Positions 35,722 through 44,250 of a stretch of DNA of 59,126 nt are shown piece by piece. Location of the stretch: the NCBI GenBank assembly GCA_959026535.1, contig CAUFMB010000007.1:1-59126 (forward strand), in the 5' to 3' direction. The notes beneath the pieces were generated by a model, which was not told the origin of the DNA, searched no databases, and saw nothing but the letters and a program-made list of their open reading frames with translations. The number at the start of each line of letters is the position of its first letter. The stretch's first letter is position 1. Source of the DNA: an uncultured Collinsella sp. Its GTDB lineage: Bacteria; Actinomycetota; Coriobacteriia; Coriobacteriales; Coriobacteriaceae. A program made the translations under genes and the position numbers.

Positions 35722-36360
35722 TTAGAACTCGGCAAATTCGGGAGCACCGACCTCAATCTCCTCGCGCCCCGCCATAAGCTCGCGCATCTTAGCGCAAAAT
35801 GACTCCTGCTCCCCCACCTTAAACACCAAATGAAGTGTCACGGCATCCGCGTAATCGGTATCCGAAACCTTGGCACCCGAATCCTGCGCCAAACGGAGCA
35901 CCTGCTCGTATTGCGGATAGGCCACATGCACGTCAACAGGCACGACGCTCGTCATCTCAACGATCTGCCCGGACTCCTGAGCCGAGGCCACCGCCGCCTG
36001 CGTCGCCGCAGTATAGGCACGCACCAAGCCACCCGGGCCCAGCAACGTTCCGCCAAAATAGCGCGTCACCACGCAGCATACGTTTTTGAGACCAGCGCCA
36101 CGCAGCACCTCGAGCGTCGGCATACCACTCGTGCGGCTCGGCTCGCCGTCATCGCTCTGGCGCTCGCGCCCATCGACCAAAATCCACGCGGGAACATTGT
36201 GTCGAGCGTCGTAATGACGCTTGCGAACCATCTCGATAAAGGCATTCGCCTCATCCTCGGACTCAATATGGATCAGCTGGGCAATAAACCGGCTCTTGCG
36301 GTCCACAAACTCGCCCGTAGCCTCATTATTCGATTGCAGAGTAAAATAGCTGTCCAACAA
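35722..36360 (-). CDS. YigZ/IMPACT family protein (UPF0029)
   Basis: The 212-residue protein has the IMPACT signature RRTG-like region WILVDGRERQSDDGEPSRTSG and VVTRYFGGTLLGPGGLVRAY, followed by a C-terminal DUF1949-like domain. The family may bind translation factors or act in amino-acid-starvation signalling; its bacterial role is unproven. The start is a TTG: 36360 or the next codon (36357), the latter being better spaced from GAGGGG. Confidence 0.88.
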   Translation of the reverse strand: MLDSYFTLQSNNEATGEFVDRKSRFIAQLIHIESEDEANAFIEMVRKRHYDARHNVPAWILVDGRERQSDDGEPSRTSGMPTLEVLRGAGLKNVCCVVTRYFGGTLLGPGGLVRAYTAATQAAVASAQESGQIVEMTSVVPVDVHVAYPQYEQVLRLAQDSGAKVSDTDYADAVTLHLVFKVGEQESFCAKMRELMAGREEIEVGAPEFAEF

Positions 36361-36471
36361 AGCCCCTCAACAACAAGCAAAGCAACAAACAGCCTCAATA
36401 ATACGGCAAAGACCATACCGTTAATCCCGGTAAATAGAACGGCAACGCCGATGACCAGGCAAAAACAGCGA

Positions 36472-36569
36472 GACGGCGTCAGCTGAGTCGATTTGGCCCG
36501 AAAGAGGAGGGAGCACGCCTTATGGCGGCGACCGACGAATGAGCGCCAAATCGGCCAGCTGACGCCGTC
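36472..36569. repeat. Structured intergenic repeat, copy C
   Basis: Outer arms GACGGCGTCAGCT / AGCTGACGCCGTC (13 bp) are followed inwards by CGATTTGGC / GCCAAATCG, then conserved GAAAGAGGAG, a CGCC-TTAT-GGCG hairpin and CGACGAATGA. It lies between yigZ and the RNase P RNA gene. GCAGCGTC follows immediately, as it does at copy D. Confidence 0.75.
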
Positions 36570-36587
36570 GCAGCGTCAACATAGTTG

Positions 36588-36948
36588 CCGAGTGGGCCTA
36601 TAAGCCGGGTTCTGTCGTGAACGGTCATTTATCTTGTCTGCACGTTACCGTGCAGTTCCACGCACGCTACCCGAACGCGGACCGGGCCGGCCCATAGCGT
36701 TCCTATTCGCGCTTGCTCCGGATGGGGCTTGCCAAGCCGCCGTGTTACCACGACGCTGGTGGTCTCTTACACCACCGTTTCAGCTTTTCCCTTTACGCCT
36801 TGCGGCGCAGGTGGGAGTCTTCTTTTCTGCGGCGCTTTCCGTCGGATCACTCCGCCCGGCCGTTAGCCGGCATCCCGCCCTCTGGAGCCCGGACTTTCCT
36901 CACGCGTGCTGCAAGCAGCACATCGCGCGACCGTCTGGCCCACTCAGC
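36588..36948 (-). ncRNA. rnpB: RNase P RNA (bacterial type A)
   Basis: The minus strand contains the invariant 5' core GAGGAAAGTCCGGGCTCC (36882-36899) and the 3' core ACAGAACCCGGCTTAT (near 36603-36620). The ends pair: GAGTGGGCC near the 5' end with GGCCCACTC at the 3' end. Length is about 360 nt. The internal GC-rich hairpins match a type A RNase P RNA, the ribozyme that removes tRNA 5' leaders. End coordinates are good to a few bases. Confidence 0.95.
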
Positions 36949-36954
36949 AGTGCA

Positions 36955-36986
36955 AGAGTGTAACACACCGTTGCCGCAGGCAATGG
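36955..36986 (-). promoter_or_regulatory. rnpB promoter
   Basis: A minus-strand TGTTACACT (-10, plus 36957-36964) with TTGCCT about 15 bp upstream places transcription start a few bases before the deduced RNase P 5' end. Spacing is short, so the -35 assignment is tentative. Confidence 0.5.
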
Positions 36987-37216
36987 CACAACGCAAACGC
37001 TCGACACGATAAACCAAGAACCGCCATGCGCTACAATGGTCCTGTCGATGGGCAACGTCGTCAGTCGAGACGCGACCGCGCTCCACACCCCTCCGTCTAC
37101 TCGGTGTGTTCCCGCCTCCTCCCCGAGGCGGGATGTCGGCATTTTTCATGCACTGACAACCCAATAGCCTGTGGACAGCCCGGGCAGCATCGCGCACCTC
37201 AGCAGCAAATGCAAAA
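36987..37216. other. Non-coding stretch between rnpB and rpsA
   Basis: I see no convincing protein gene in this stretch. On the plus strand a TACAAT box (37032-37037) is followed about 70-100 nt later by a CCCGCCTC-N6-GAGGCGGG hairpin and a TTTTT run (to about 37145). This could delimit a roughly 100-nt small RNA, but no family is recognised. Confidence 0.3.
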
Positions 37217-37247
37217 AAGGGACCCGTCCATTGCGGACGGATCCCTT
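37211..37247 (-). terminator. Terminator after rpsA
   Basis: The stem AAGGGACCCGTCC / GGACGGATCCCTT (one mismatch, ATTGC loop) is followed on the minus strand by TTTTTTGC. Confidence 0.9.
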
Positions 37248-37271
37248 AAAACAAGTGATCGTCAAACCGAT

Positions 37272-38438
37272 TTACTCGGCGTCGGTCTCCTCGTCCTTCT
37301 TCTCGGAAGGCAGCGGGGTAACCTCGATCTCGACGCCCAGAGTCTCAGCAGCGGACTTCATGGACAGGGAGATACGACGACGGTCGAGGTCGATCTCCAT
37401 GACCTTGACCTGAACCTTGTCGCCCACGTGGGTGACCTGAGAAGGCTGATCGACGTGCTTGTTGGCCATCTCGGAGATGTGCACCAGGCCCTCGATGCCC
37501 TCGCCCAGATCGACGAAAGCGCCGAACGGGACAAGCTTGGTCACAGTGCCCTCGACGATAGCGCCGACGGGGTACTTCTTGACCAGTGCGCGCCACGGAT
37601 CCTCGGTGGTCTGCTTGAGACCCAGGGAGATGCGCTCGCGGTTGAGATCGACGTCGAGAACCTCGACCTCGACCTCCTGGCCGACCTTGACAACCTCGGA
37701 AGGATGGTTGACGTGGTTCCAGGAGAGCTCGGAAATGTGGATGAGGCCGTCGATACCACCGAGGTCGACGAAGGCGCCGAAGTCGACGATGGAGGAAACG
37801 GTGCCCTGGAGACGCATGCCAGACTTGAGCTTGGACAGGATCTCGGAGCGCTCGGCCTTACGGGACTCCTCGAGCACGACGCGACGGGAGAGGACGACGT
37901 TGTTGCGGTTGCGGTCCATCTCGATGACGCGGGCCTCGATGCGGGTGCCCATGTAGGAGGTGAGGTCCTTGACGCGACGGAGGTCGACGAGGGAGGCGGG
38001 CAGGAAGCCACGCAGGCCGATGTCGAGGATCAGGCCGCCCTTGACAACCTCGATAACCTCGCCCTCGACGTTCTCGCCGGAGTTGAACTTCTCCTCGATG
38101 CGGTTCCAAGCACGCTCGTACTCGGCACGCTTCTTGGACAGGACCAGACGACCGTCCTTGTCCTCCTTCTGGAGTACCAGAGCCTCGATGGGATCACCGA
38201 GTGCAACGATGTCTGCAGGGTTAGCGTCCTTGCGGATGGACAGCTCGCGGACCGGGATAACGCCCTCGGACTTGAATCCGATGTCAACGAGCACCTCGTC
38301 ATGCTCGATCTTAACGACAGTGCCGTTAACGAGATCGCCCTCATCAAAGTCGGTAATCGTACCGTCGATGAGGTTGTTCATATCCTCCTCGTTGACATCG
38401 TCAAGAGAGAAAATGGACGAGTTCTGAATCTCACTCAA
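37272..38438 (-). CDS. rpsA: 30S ribosomal protein S1 (four S1 domains)
   Basis: The 388-residue protein has four S1/OB domains at about 35-104, 122-187, 208-276 and 293-361. Domains 3 and 4 carry the classical repeats (GTVSSIVDFGAFVDLGGIDGLIHISELSW and GAIVEGTVTKLVPF in parts). It binds mRNA on the 30S subunit. It is shorter than the six-domain proteobacterial S1 and resembles actinobacterial forms. The start is a TTG at 38438, 8 nt after AAAGGGG. The frame ends in an acidic EKKDEETDAE tail. Confidence 0.9.
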   Translation of the reverse strand: MSEIQNSSIFSLDDVNEEDMNNLIDGTITDFDEGDLVNGTVVKIEHDEVLVDIGFKSEGVIPVRELSIRKDANPADIVALGDPIEALVLQKEDKDGRLVLSKKRAEYERAWNRIEEKFNSGENVEGEVIEVVKGGLILDIGLRGFLPASLVDLRRVKDLTSYMGTRIEARVIEMDRNRNNVVLSRRVVLEESRKAERSEILSKLKSGMRLQGTVSSIVDFGAFVDLGGIDGLIHISELSWNHVNHPSEVVKVGQEVEVEVLDVDLNRERISLGLKQTTEDPWRALVKKYPVGAIVEGTVTKLVPFGAFVDLGEGIEGLVHISEMANKHVDQPSQVTHVGDKVQVKVMEIDLDRRRISLSMKSAAETLGVEIEVTPLPSEKKDEETDAE

Positions 38439-38753
38439 AGGTGGACCCCTTTCGAACTACGGGGCCCCGATTGCTAGGACCTACAGAAGGGTGCGACAAG
38501 CACACAACGTTTAGGAACACTCGGGAGCCGACAGATACTAATGTGACGCTTATGCAATCACGTTCGTATAGGTTACGGGGAAATGAGTTCGATTTCAAGC
38601 GTGAACTGCGATTTTTTACTCGTGTGGAGACTTTTTCGTAATCTTATGAACACACGTCTCCGCAACTTGACGATAACCAGCCAGGCATTCGGCTTTGGGG
38701 TAAAGTATCCGGAGCCAACGATTCTAGATCGATTTTTCGAGAAAGGTGCCCGC
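38439..38753. other. Divergent intergenic between rpsA and a HAD hydrolase gene
   Basis: The region has below-average GC. It must hold promoters for both genes. A minus-strand TTGAAA near 38600 is a candidate -35, but no matching -10 is convincing. I see no small gene or riboswitch here. Confidence 0.3.
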
Positions 38754-39512
38754 GTGCTCAAAGCAGTCGTTTTCGATATGGACGAAACGCTTCTCAGCAT
38801 CAACCTCAACGCGTTCATCCTTCGCTATTTTAAGGATGTCTCTTCGATGCTCGCGGATATCGGGCGCCGCAGCCGCGGTGGCACGATGGCGCGCCTCGGC
38901 ACCATCCTGGTCGACCTCAACGCCAATCGCCGCAGCGGCACGGACAACCGCACCAATCTTGAGTTTTACCAAGAAGAGGTCGAGCGCCGATGCGGGATCT
39001 GCCTCTCCGATCCCCTCATCTACGAGGCGTTTACCTACTATGACCGCGAAGTTCTTCCGTACAAGAACGACGATATCATTAACGCCCACGCCATGCCGGG
39101 CGCACACGCCGCGCTCCAGGCCGTACAGGACGCAGGGCTGCGCTGCGCGCTCTTTACCAACCCCAGCTTTCCCCAGGGGGCCATCGAGTGCCGCATGGGT
39201 TGGGGCGACCTGGCCGACGCCCCCTTTGAACTCGTGACGCACATGGGAAACGCCACCCGCTGCAAGCCCGATGCCACCTACTATCTAGAGCAGCTTCAGG
39301 TGATGGGGCTCGAGCCACACGAGGTCCTTATGGTGGGCAACGATCCCAAGCGCGACTTCCCCAGTCCCGCCTGCGGCATTCAAACTGCCTATGTTGGCCA
39401 GGGGAAACCCGGCCGAGCCACCTGGCGCGGAACCATGGAAGACTTCGCCCGCGACTTTAACGCCGTAATCGAAGCCTTCTACGAACACCAAGTAGCCGAC
39501 GAACTGTCGTAG
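38754..39512 (+). CDS. HAD-family hydrolase
   Basis: The 252-residue protein has HAD motif I VVFDMDETLLS at its N-terminus, a helical cap, motif II-like CALFTNPSFP, and motif IV VLMVGNDPKRDFPSPACGI. It is probably a small-molecule phosphatase; the substrate is unknown. The GTG at 38754, 7 nt after GAAAGG, gives the normal HAD start. The frame is open for 57 more codons upstream, but that part has no site and no homologous look. Confidence 0.85.
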   Translation: MLKAVVFDMDETLLSINLNAFILRYFKDVSSMLADIGRRSRGGTMARLGTILVDLNANRRSGTDNRTNLEFYQEEVERRCGICLSDPLIYEAFTYYDREVLPYKNDDIINAHAMPGAHAALQAVQDAGLRCALFTNPSFPQGAIECRMGWGDLADAPFELVTHMGNATRCKPDATYYLEQLQVMGLEPHEVLMVGNDPKRDFPSPACGIQTAYVGQGKPGRATWRGTMEDFARDFNAVIEAFYEHQVADELS

Positions 39513-39573
39513 GACCCCTCGCTCCAAACCAAATATCGCCGCAGGTTGAGCACAAGTCAGCGAAAATGCCCCT

Positions 39574-39661
39574 AAGCGAGCAATGTGCCTTGAAAGAGGA
39601 GGGCATAGGCCTTCTGGCCATGCCCGACGATTGAAAGGCAGATTGCCGCTTAGGGGCATTT
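39574..39661. repeat. Structured intergenic repeat, copy D
   Basis: Perfect 15-bp outer arms AAATGCCCCTAAGCG / CGCTTAGGGGCATTT are followed inwards by GCAAT/ATTGC and GCCTT/AAGGC. The core is GAAAGAGGAG, the hairpin GGGCATAGGCC-TTCT-GGCCATGCCC, and CGACGATTGA. It sits between two convergent genes and is followed by GCAGCGTC. Confidence 0.8.
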
Positions 39662-39701
39662 GCAGCGTCGACTGGTTACGCGGTTTGGTAAAACCGCGTA
39701 A

Positions 39702-41021
39702 CTAGCACACCTGGGTTTTGCCGATCATGATGTTGAGGATCTCGATGTCGGTGTCCTTCATGCCCACGCGGCCTACGTAGCCCATACTGGCGATTGTTTG
39801 CTCAACGGTATCTTGGATCAGGCCCTCGCCGGCGCGGAAGCCGCGACCCTGCATGGCCATATCATGGCCCAGAATCGCCGCATCGACGGCAGCCGAGATC
39901 TTGGCGGCACAGCTCGCCTTGGCGCCGTCGCACACGATGCCGCCCACGTTACCGAGCGTGTTCGAGACGGTCGCGCCAATCTGTTCGCGCGTGCCACCGC
40001 ACAGCCAGGTAATCGCAGCGCCGGCGCCGCACGCAGCGCAAATAGCACCGCAAAACGCCGAAAGCGCACCAATATAGCTCTTGATATGCACGGCGATAAG
40101 ATCGGACAGCATCACGGCGCGCACCAGGCGCTCGTGGTCGCAACGCAGGTACTCGGCATACTCCATGACGGGCAATGCGCAGGTAATGCCCTGATTGCCC
40201 GAGCCGCACACAATGGCGACCGGCAGCGCGCAACCGTTCATGCGGGCGTCGGACCCGGCGGCCGCACGGGCACGGGCGCGGCAGGCGACGTCATCGGCAC
40301 GAGCACCCAGCAGCGTACGGCCCACCTCGGCGCCCCAAGCGTGCGCGAGACCCTCGGCACTGATCGCGCCATTCAGCTCAATCTGACGCTCAACGGCAGC
40401 GCGGGCGTCCTCAATGTCACCGTCCTCGATAAAGTCGATGATGGTCTCGATCGACATGGGCGTGTCGGCGTTATCTGCCGCACGCTCGGCCACCACGCGC
40501 TCGGCGCAGGCGGCGCACTCCCCCGCCGACTTACCGCATACCGGAATACCGTCGAGCGTATGGCACGTGACATTAGTGTGGTGATCGGTAATCTCGACGA
40601 CCGCGGTATGGCCCCCGGCCGTCGCAGTCACCTTGATGTAGAGGTTGGGCACACCCTCGACAAGCGACACATCGCAGTAGTCCGCATCGGCAAGCAGCTC
40701 GGCCACGCGGGCGCGGTCCGCGTCATCGACGCTCTCGAGCACCTCGAGCGCGCTCTTGGCGTCGCCGCCCACGGCACCCAGCACGGCCGCGGCCTCAATA
40801 CCGTGCATACCGCCCGAGTTGGGCACGGTCACGCTCTTGACGTTCTTGATGATGTTGCCCGAGCAGGCAACATCCATATGATCGGGTTCGCAACCGAGCG
40901 TCTGGCTCGCCAGCGCCGCTGCATAAGCAACGGCAATGGGCTCGGTGCAGCCGAGTGCACAAACAAGTTCGCGGTTCAAAACATCGCAAAACGCGGCATC
41001 ACGAAGGGAATCGGCAGGCAT
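39702..41021 (-). CDS. L-cysteine desulfidase / serine dehydratase-alpha family (UPF0597)
   Basis: The 439-residue protein resembles E. coli CyuA (YhaM) and archaeal L-cysteine desulfidase. It has ALGCTEPIAVAYAAALA near the N-terminus, SGNIIKNVKSVTVPNSGG, and a C-terminal region rich in cysteines (SAFCGAICAACGAGAA, GNVGGIVCDGAKASCA) expected to hold a [4Fe-4S] cluster. It would release sulfide, ammonia and pyruvate from cysteine. AGGAG is upstream of the ATG. It is a single gene, divergent from rpiB. It may help supply sulfide or limit cysteine toxicity. Confidence 0.85.
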   Translation of the reverse strand: MPADSLRDAAFCDVLNRELVCALGCTEPIAVAYAAALASQTLGCEPDHMDVACSGNIIKNVKSVTVPNSGGMHGIEAAAVLGAVGGDAKSALEVLESVDDADRARVAELLADADYCDVSLVEGVPNLYIKVTATAGGHTAVVEITDHHTNVTCHTLDGIPVCGKSAGECAACAERVVAERAADNADTPMSIETIIDFIEDGDIEDARAAVERQIELNGAISAEGLAHAWGAEVGRTLLGARADDVACRARARAAAGSDARMNGCALPVAIVCGSGNQGITCALPVMEYAEYLRCDHERLVRAVMLSDLIAVHIKSYIGALSAFCGAICAACGAGAAITWLCGGTREQIGATVSNTLGNVGGIVCDGAKASCAAKISAAVDAAILGHDMAMQGRGFRAGEGLIQDTVEQTIASMGYVGRVGMKDTDIEILNIMIGKTQVC

Positions 41022-41292
41022 AGGTATCTCCTACTTGTATAACGGGCTGGGCTCTCAATAATAATTAGCTCTTTTATTTGATAACAATGCATCAAAAACC
41101 GCAACCCAGGTTCCGGTAGACGGCATTCAGGCGCAAACTGACGGCATTCATTCATGAGAAACCGGTCTTGTTGCATGCTAAAGCGTTTGACCAAAAAACG
41201 CCCAAGCGTTTACACAAAAGTCGCGCTATCATGCAGTCGAACGCGGTAAAACCTTTAGCAATCTCGCCGCACAGACCAGAGAGGAACTATCC
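41022..41292. promoter_or_regulatory. Divergent regulatory region with an 11-bp tandem direct repeat
   Basis: GACGGCATTCA occurs at 41119-41129 and 41140-41150, exactly 21 bp (two helical turns) apart, between the cysteine-desulfidase and rpiB genes. This layout fits two protomers of one regulator on the same DNA face. Core promoters are not clear. Confidence 0.45.
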
Positions 41293-41760
41293 ATGAAGAT
41301 CGGTATCGGTAACGACCACGCCGCCGTCGAGCTCAAGAACATCATCTCCGAGCACCTGAAGGAGCGCGGCTGCGAGGTCGTGAACTTTGGCACCGACACC
41401 TCCGAGAGCTTTGACTACCCCATCGCCGGCTACAAGGTGGGTAAGGCCGTTGCCAACGGCGACGTCGATCTAGGCATCCTGATCTGTGGCACCGGCGTCG
41501 GTATCAGCCTGGCTGCCAACAAGGTCGAGGGCGTACGCGCCGTCGTGTGCTCCGAGCCCTTCAGCGCCAAGCTCTCCCGCATGCACAACAATACCAACGT
41601 GCTCGCTTTTGGCGCCCGCGTCGTGGGCTCCGAGCTCGCCAAGATGATCGTCGACGAGTGGCTCGACGCCGAGTTTGAGGGCGGTCGTCACGAGCGTCGC
41701 GTTAACCTCCTCAACGAGATCGATCACACGCGCGCCCTTAAGATCGTCGACGAAGCCTAA
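41293..41760 (+). CDS. rpiB: Ribose-5-phosphate isomerase B
   Basis: The 155-residue protein has MKIGIGNDHAAVELKNII, the CGTGVGISLAANKV active-site loop (catalytic Cys) and HNNTNVLAFGARVVG. It interconverts ribose-5-P and ribulose-5-P in the pentose phosphate pathway. GAGAGGA precedes the ATG. It forms its own unit ending at a strong terminator. Confidence 0.95.
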   Translation: MKIGIGNDHAAVELKNIISEHLKERGCEVVNFGTDTSESFDYPIAGYKVGKAVANGDVDLGILICGTGVGISLAANKVEGVRAVVCSEPFSAKLSRMHNNTNVLAFGARVVGSELAKMIVDEWLDAEFEGGRHERRVNLLNEIDHTRALKIVDEA

Positions 41761-41784
41761 ACTATTCAGTGCCACAAGCTAACA

Positions 41785-41836
41785 GCAGGGGCCCGCTCGG
41801 AACACATGTCCGAGCGGGCCCCTGCATAGATTTTGG
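41785..41836 (+). terminator. Terminator after rpiB
   Basis: A perfect 17-bp stem (41785-41801 with 41809-41825) with a 7-nt loop, followed by ATAGATTTTGG. Confidence 0.9.
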
Positions 41837-41837
41837 A

Positions 41838-41873
41838 ATAAAAGGGCGCCGCGGATGGAGTTCCGCGGCGCCC
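41838..41873 (-). terminator. Terminator after ndk
   Basis: A perfect 12-bp stem GGGCGCCGCGGA / TCCGCGGCGCCC followed on the minus strand by TTTTATTCC. Confidence 0.88.
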
Positions 41874-41911
41874 AAGCCACACGCTAACAGCTTTAAGGAG
41901 TCAAAGCTGGT

Positions 41912-42316
41912 TTAGCCAAAGAAGCGCTTGATCTCAATCTCGGCGTTCTCCAGGCAGTCGGAGCCGTGGATCACGTTGGCGTTGACATCGACGGCAAAGT
42001 CGCCGCGGATGGTACCAGGAGCAGCCTCAAGCGGGTTGGTAGCGCCCATGAGGGTGCGCATCTTAGCAACAGCGGAGAGACCGGAAACGACCATCTTGAC
42101 GACCGGACCGCTCGTCATAAAGTCGCAGAGACCGCCAAAGAAGGGCTTGTCGGCCAGATGGGCGTAGTGCTCCTCGACGGTAGCGCGCTCGAGCGTGGTC
42201 ATCTCCATGCGCTCGATGACAAGGCCGCTGCGCTCAATGCGAGCAACGATCTCGCCGATCTTGCGGTCGCGCACGGCGTCGGGCTTAATCATGATGAAGG
42301 TCTTCTCGATAGCCAT
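41912..42316 (-). CDS. ndk: Nucleoside diphosphate kinase
   Basis: The 134-residue protein matches Ndk throughout: TFIMIKPDAVRDRKIGEI at the N-terminus, the LMGATNPLEAAPGTIRGDF segment and the catalytic histidine in NVIHGSDCLENAE. It balances NTP/dNTP pools. GAAAGG lies 8 nt before the ATG, and a plausible promoter lies 65 bp upstream. Confidence 0.96.
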   Translation of the reverse strand: MAIEKTFIMIKPDAVRDRKIGEIVARIERSGLVIERMEMTTLERATVEEHYAHLADKPFFGGLCDFMTSGPVVKMVVSGLSAVAKMRTLMGATNPLEAAPGTIRGDFAVDVNANVIHGSDCLENAEIEIKRFFG

Positions 42317-42380
42317 AAAAGTAGCCTTTCAAGTAGGTTCGCGCGTGCCCAAGTCCCATTCCGGCACCCGCCTGAACTGC

Positions 42381-42408
42381 ATCGTAACAGAGTTTTAGCT
42401 GCAGTTAA
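42381..42408 (-). promoter_or_regulatory. ndk promoter
   Basis: Minus strand TTAACT (42403-42408), a 16-bp spacer and TACGAT (42381-42386) with an upstream TGT. The start would be about 60 nt before the ndk ATG. Confidence 0.5.
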
Positions 42409-42610
42409 ACAAAAAGCTGTTTATTGAAACGTTGCAATTTATTAAAGCGCTCCATATGTGTCACTTCTGTTTCGAAGCCCGATTAGAGTACCATCCGACC
42501 GCCCATCAACCGCGCCGAACAGAGCAGGCGGTCGGTTGCCGCCCGCGAACGTATCCCCTTCACAACCTGCCCAAAGGTCCTACAGAAGTTCTCGACAAGC
42601 CCCTCCCCCA
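42409..42610. other. Gap between ndk promoter and argH terminator
   Basis: I see no gene, repeat or structured element here beyond ordinary sequence. Confidence 0.3.
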
Positions 42611-42651
42611 TAGCAACAAAATACGGGCTCCCACATCAGCAGGCGCCCGTA
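42611..42651 (-). terminator. Terminator after argH
   Basis: Stem TACGGGC / GCCCGTA (42622-42651, 16-nt loop) followed on the minus strand by TTTTGTTGC. Confidence 0.75.
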
Positions 42652-42701
42652 AAGCGAAAACGATTTATCAATACATGGCCAAAACGGCTTCAGCCAAACC
42701 T

Positions 42702-44132
42702 CTACTTTGCCCCGTGACCCATCTCGACGACCTTGGTCAGCGATCCAAACACGCCCTCGTCAGCCACGAGCTGTGCCTCGGCACGCTGCAACTGCACGGC
42801 AACGGCGGCAGGAGCGGTGCCGCCCTCGGTCGTGCGCGCGGCGACAATCGACGGGATATCGAGCGCCTCGGTAATGTCGCGCTCAAAGAGCGGGCTTGCC
42901 TCCTGGAACACCTCAAACGGCAGGTCCTCAAGATTGCAGCCGCGCTTCTCGCACATCAGGACCAGATGGCCCACCACGGCATGTGCCTCGCGGAACGGCA
43001 GGCCACGCTTGGCCAGGTAATCGGCAACATCGGTGGCGGCAAGGTGCCCCACGCCGCACTCGCGCGCCATGGCATCCTCGTTGACGGTCCAAGTCGAAAT
43101 CATTCCGGCCATAACGGACAGGCACTGCATGAGCGTATGGGCGGTATCGAGCGCGCCCTCCTTGTCCTCCTGCAAGTCCTTGTTATAAGCAAGCGGCAGG
43201 CCCTTCATGGTTACCAGCAGCTGCACCAGGTTGCCGTACACGCGACCGCTCTTGCCGCGGATAAGCTCGGCAAAGTCGGGGTTCTTCTTCTGCGGCATGA
43301 TGGACGAGCCAGTGGAGTACGAGTCGGAAAGCGTGATAAAGCCAAATTCGGAGCTCGACCACAGTACGATCTCCTCGGAAAGACGCGACAGGTGCATCGC
43401 CATGACGGATCCGGCGTAATGCAGATCGAGCAGAAAATCACGGTCGGAAACGGCATCGAGCGAGTTGGGGATCACGCCCGCAAAGCCAAGTTCGGCAGCC
43501 GTCATCTGGCGATCGAGCGGATAGCTCGTACCGGCAAGCGCAGCGGCACCCAGCGGGCAGTTGTCGGCAGCATCAAAGGCGGCCTTCAAACGCGTAAAGT
43601 CGCGCGCGAACATCCAGGAATACGCCAGCAGGTGATGCGACAGCAGCACGGGCTGAGCATGTTGCATGTGCGTGTAGCCCGGCAGAATCACCTTGTCGTA
43701 CTTCTTGGCCGCATCCACCAGCACATGGCGCAGCTCAAGATTGGCCTCCATGAGCTCCTTGGCCAGCGCCTTGACGCCCAGGCGCGTATCGGTCGCCACC
43801 TGGTCGTTGCGCGAACGCCCAGTATGCAAGCGCTTGCCAGCCTCGCCGATGCGACGCGTCAGCTCGCTCTCGATGGACATATGAATGTCCTCATCGTTGA
43901 TGTCGAAGGTAAAGTTGCCGGCATCGATATCCTGTTCGATTCCGGTCAGGCCCTTGGCAATCGCCTGCTCGTCCTCGGCACTGATGATGCCCTGGGCGGC
44001 CAACATCTTGGCATGCGCCTTAGAGCCGGCGATATCCTGCTTATAGAGATGTTTGTCGACCGGCAGCGACGCGCCAAACTCCTGCGTGACCTCGGCCACG
44101 CCCGCCTCAAAACGACCGCCCCAAAGAGCCAT
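42702..44132 (-). CDS. argH: Argininosuccinate lyase
   Basis: The 476-residue protein is canonical: ALWGGRFEAGVAEVTQEF, RLHTGRSRNDQVATDTRL, GYTHMQHAQPVLLSHHLLAY and the fumarase/aspartase-superfamily signature GSSIMPQKKNPD with the catalytic serine loop. It splits argininosuccinate to arginine and fumarate. The ATG at 44132 with AAGGAG 8 nt upstream is preferred over an in-frame start 25 codons before. argG lies upstream with a small ORF between. Confidence 0.96.
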   Translation of the reverse strand: MALWGGRFEAGVAEVTQEFGASLPVDKHLYKQDIAGSKAHAKMLAAQGIISAEDEQAIAKGLTGIEQDIDAGNFTFDINDEDIHMSIESELTRRIGEAGKRLHTGRSRNDQVATDTRLGVKALAKELMEANLELRHVLVDAAKKYDKVILPGYTHMQHAQPVLLSHHLLAYSWMFARDFTRLKAAFDAADNCPLGAAALAGTSYPLDRQMTAAELGFAGVIPNSLDAVSDRDFLLDLHYAGSVMAMHLSRLSEEIVLWSSSEFGFITLSDSYSTGSSIMPQKKNPDFAELIRGKSGRVYGNLVQLLVTMKGLPLAYNKDLQEDKEGALDTAHTLMQCLSVMAGMISTWTVNEDAMARECGVGHLAATDVADYLAKRGLPFREAHAVVGHLVLMCEKRGCNLEDLPFEVFQEASPLFERDITEALDIPSIVAARTTEGGTAPAAVAVQLQRAEAQLVADEGVFGSLTKVVEMGHGAK

Positions 44133-44250
44133 GGAACCGTCTCCTTTCTCCAAATACCAAAACAAGCGTCCAAAGCAATGTGCCCTGTCGCTAAAGCGAT
44201 TTATCAACCGCTAGTTTTACACACTCCCTGCCGCGCGCGGGGCCATGTGG

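Noticed and set aside
36906..38477. A 523-codon plus-strand ORF across the rnpB-rpsA region
   Set aside because: It runs antisense to rpsA and across RNA and terminator sequence, and has no ribosome site.
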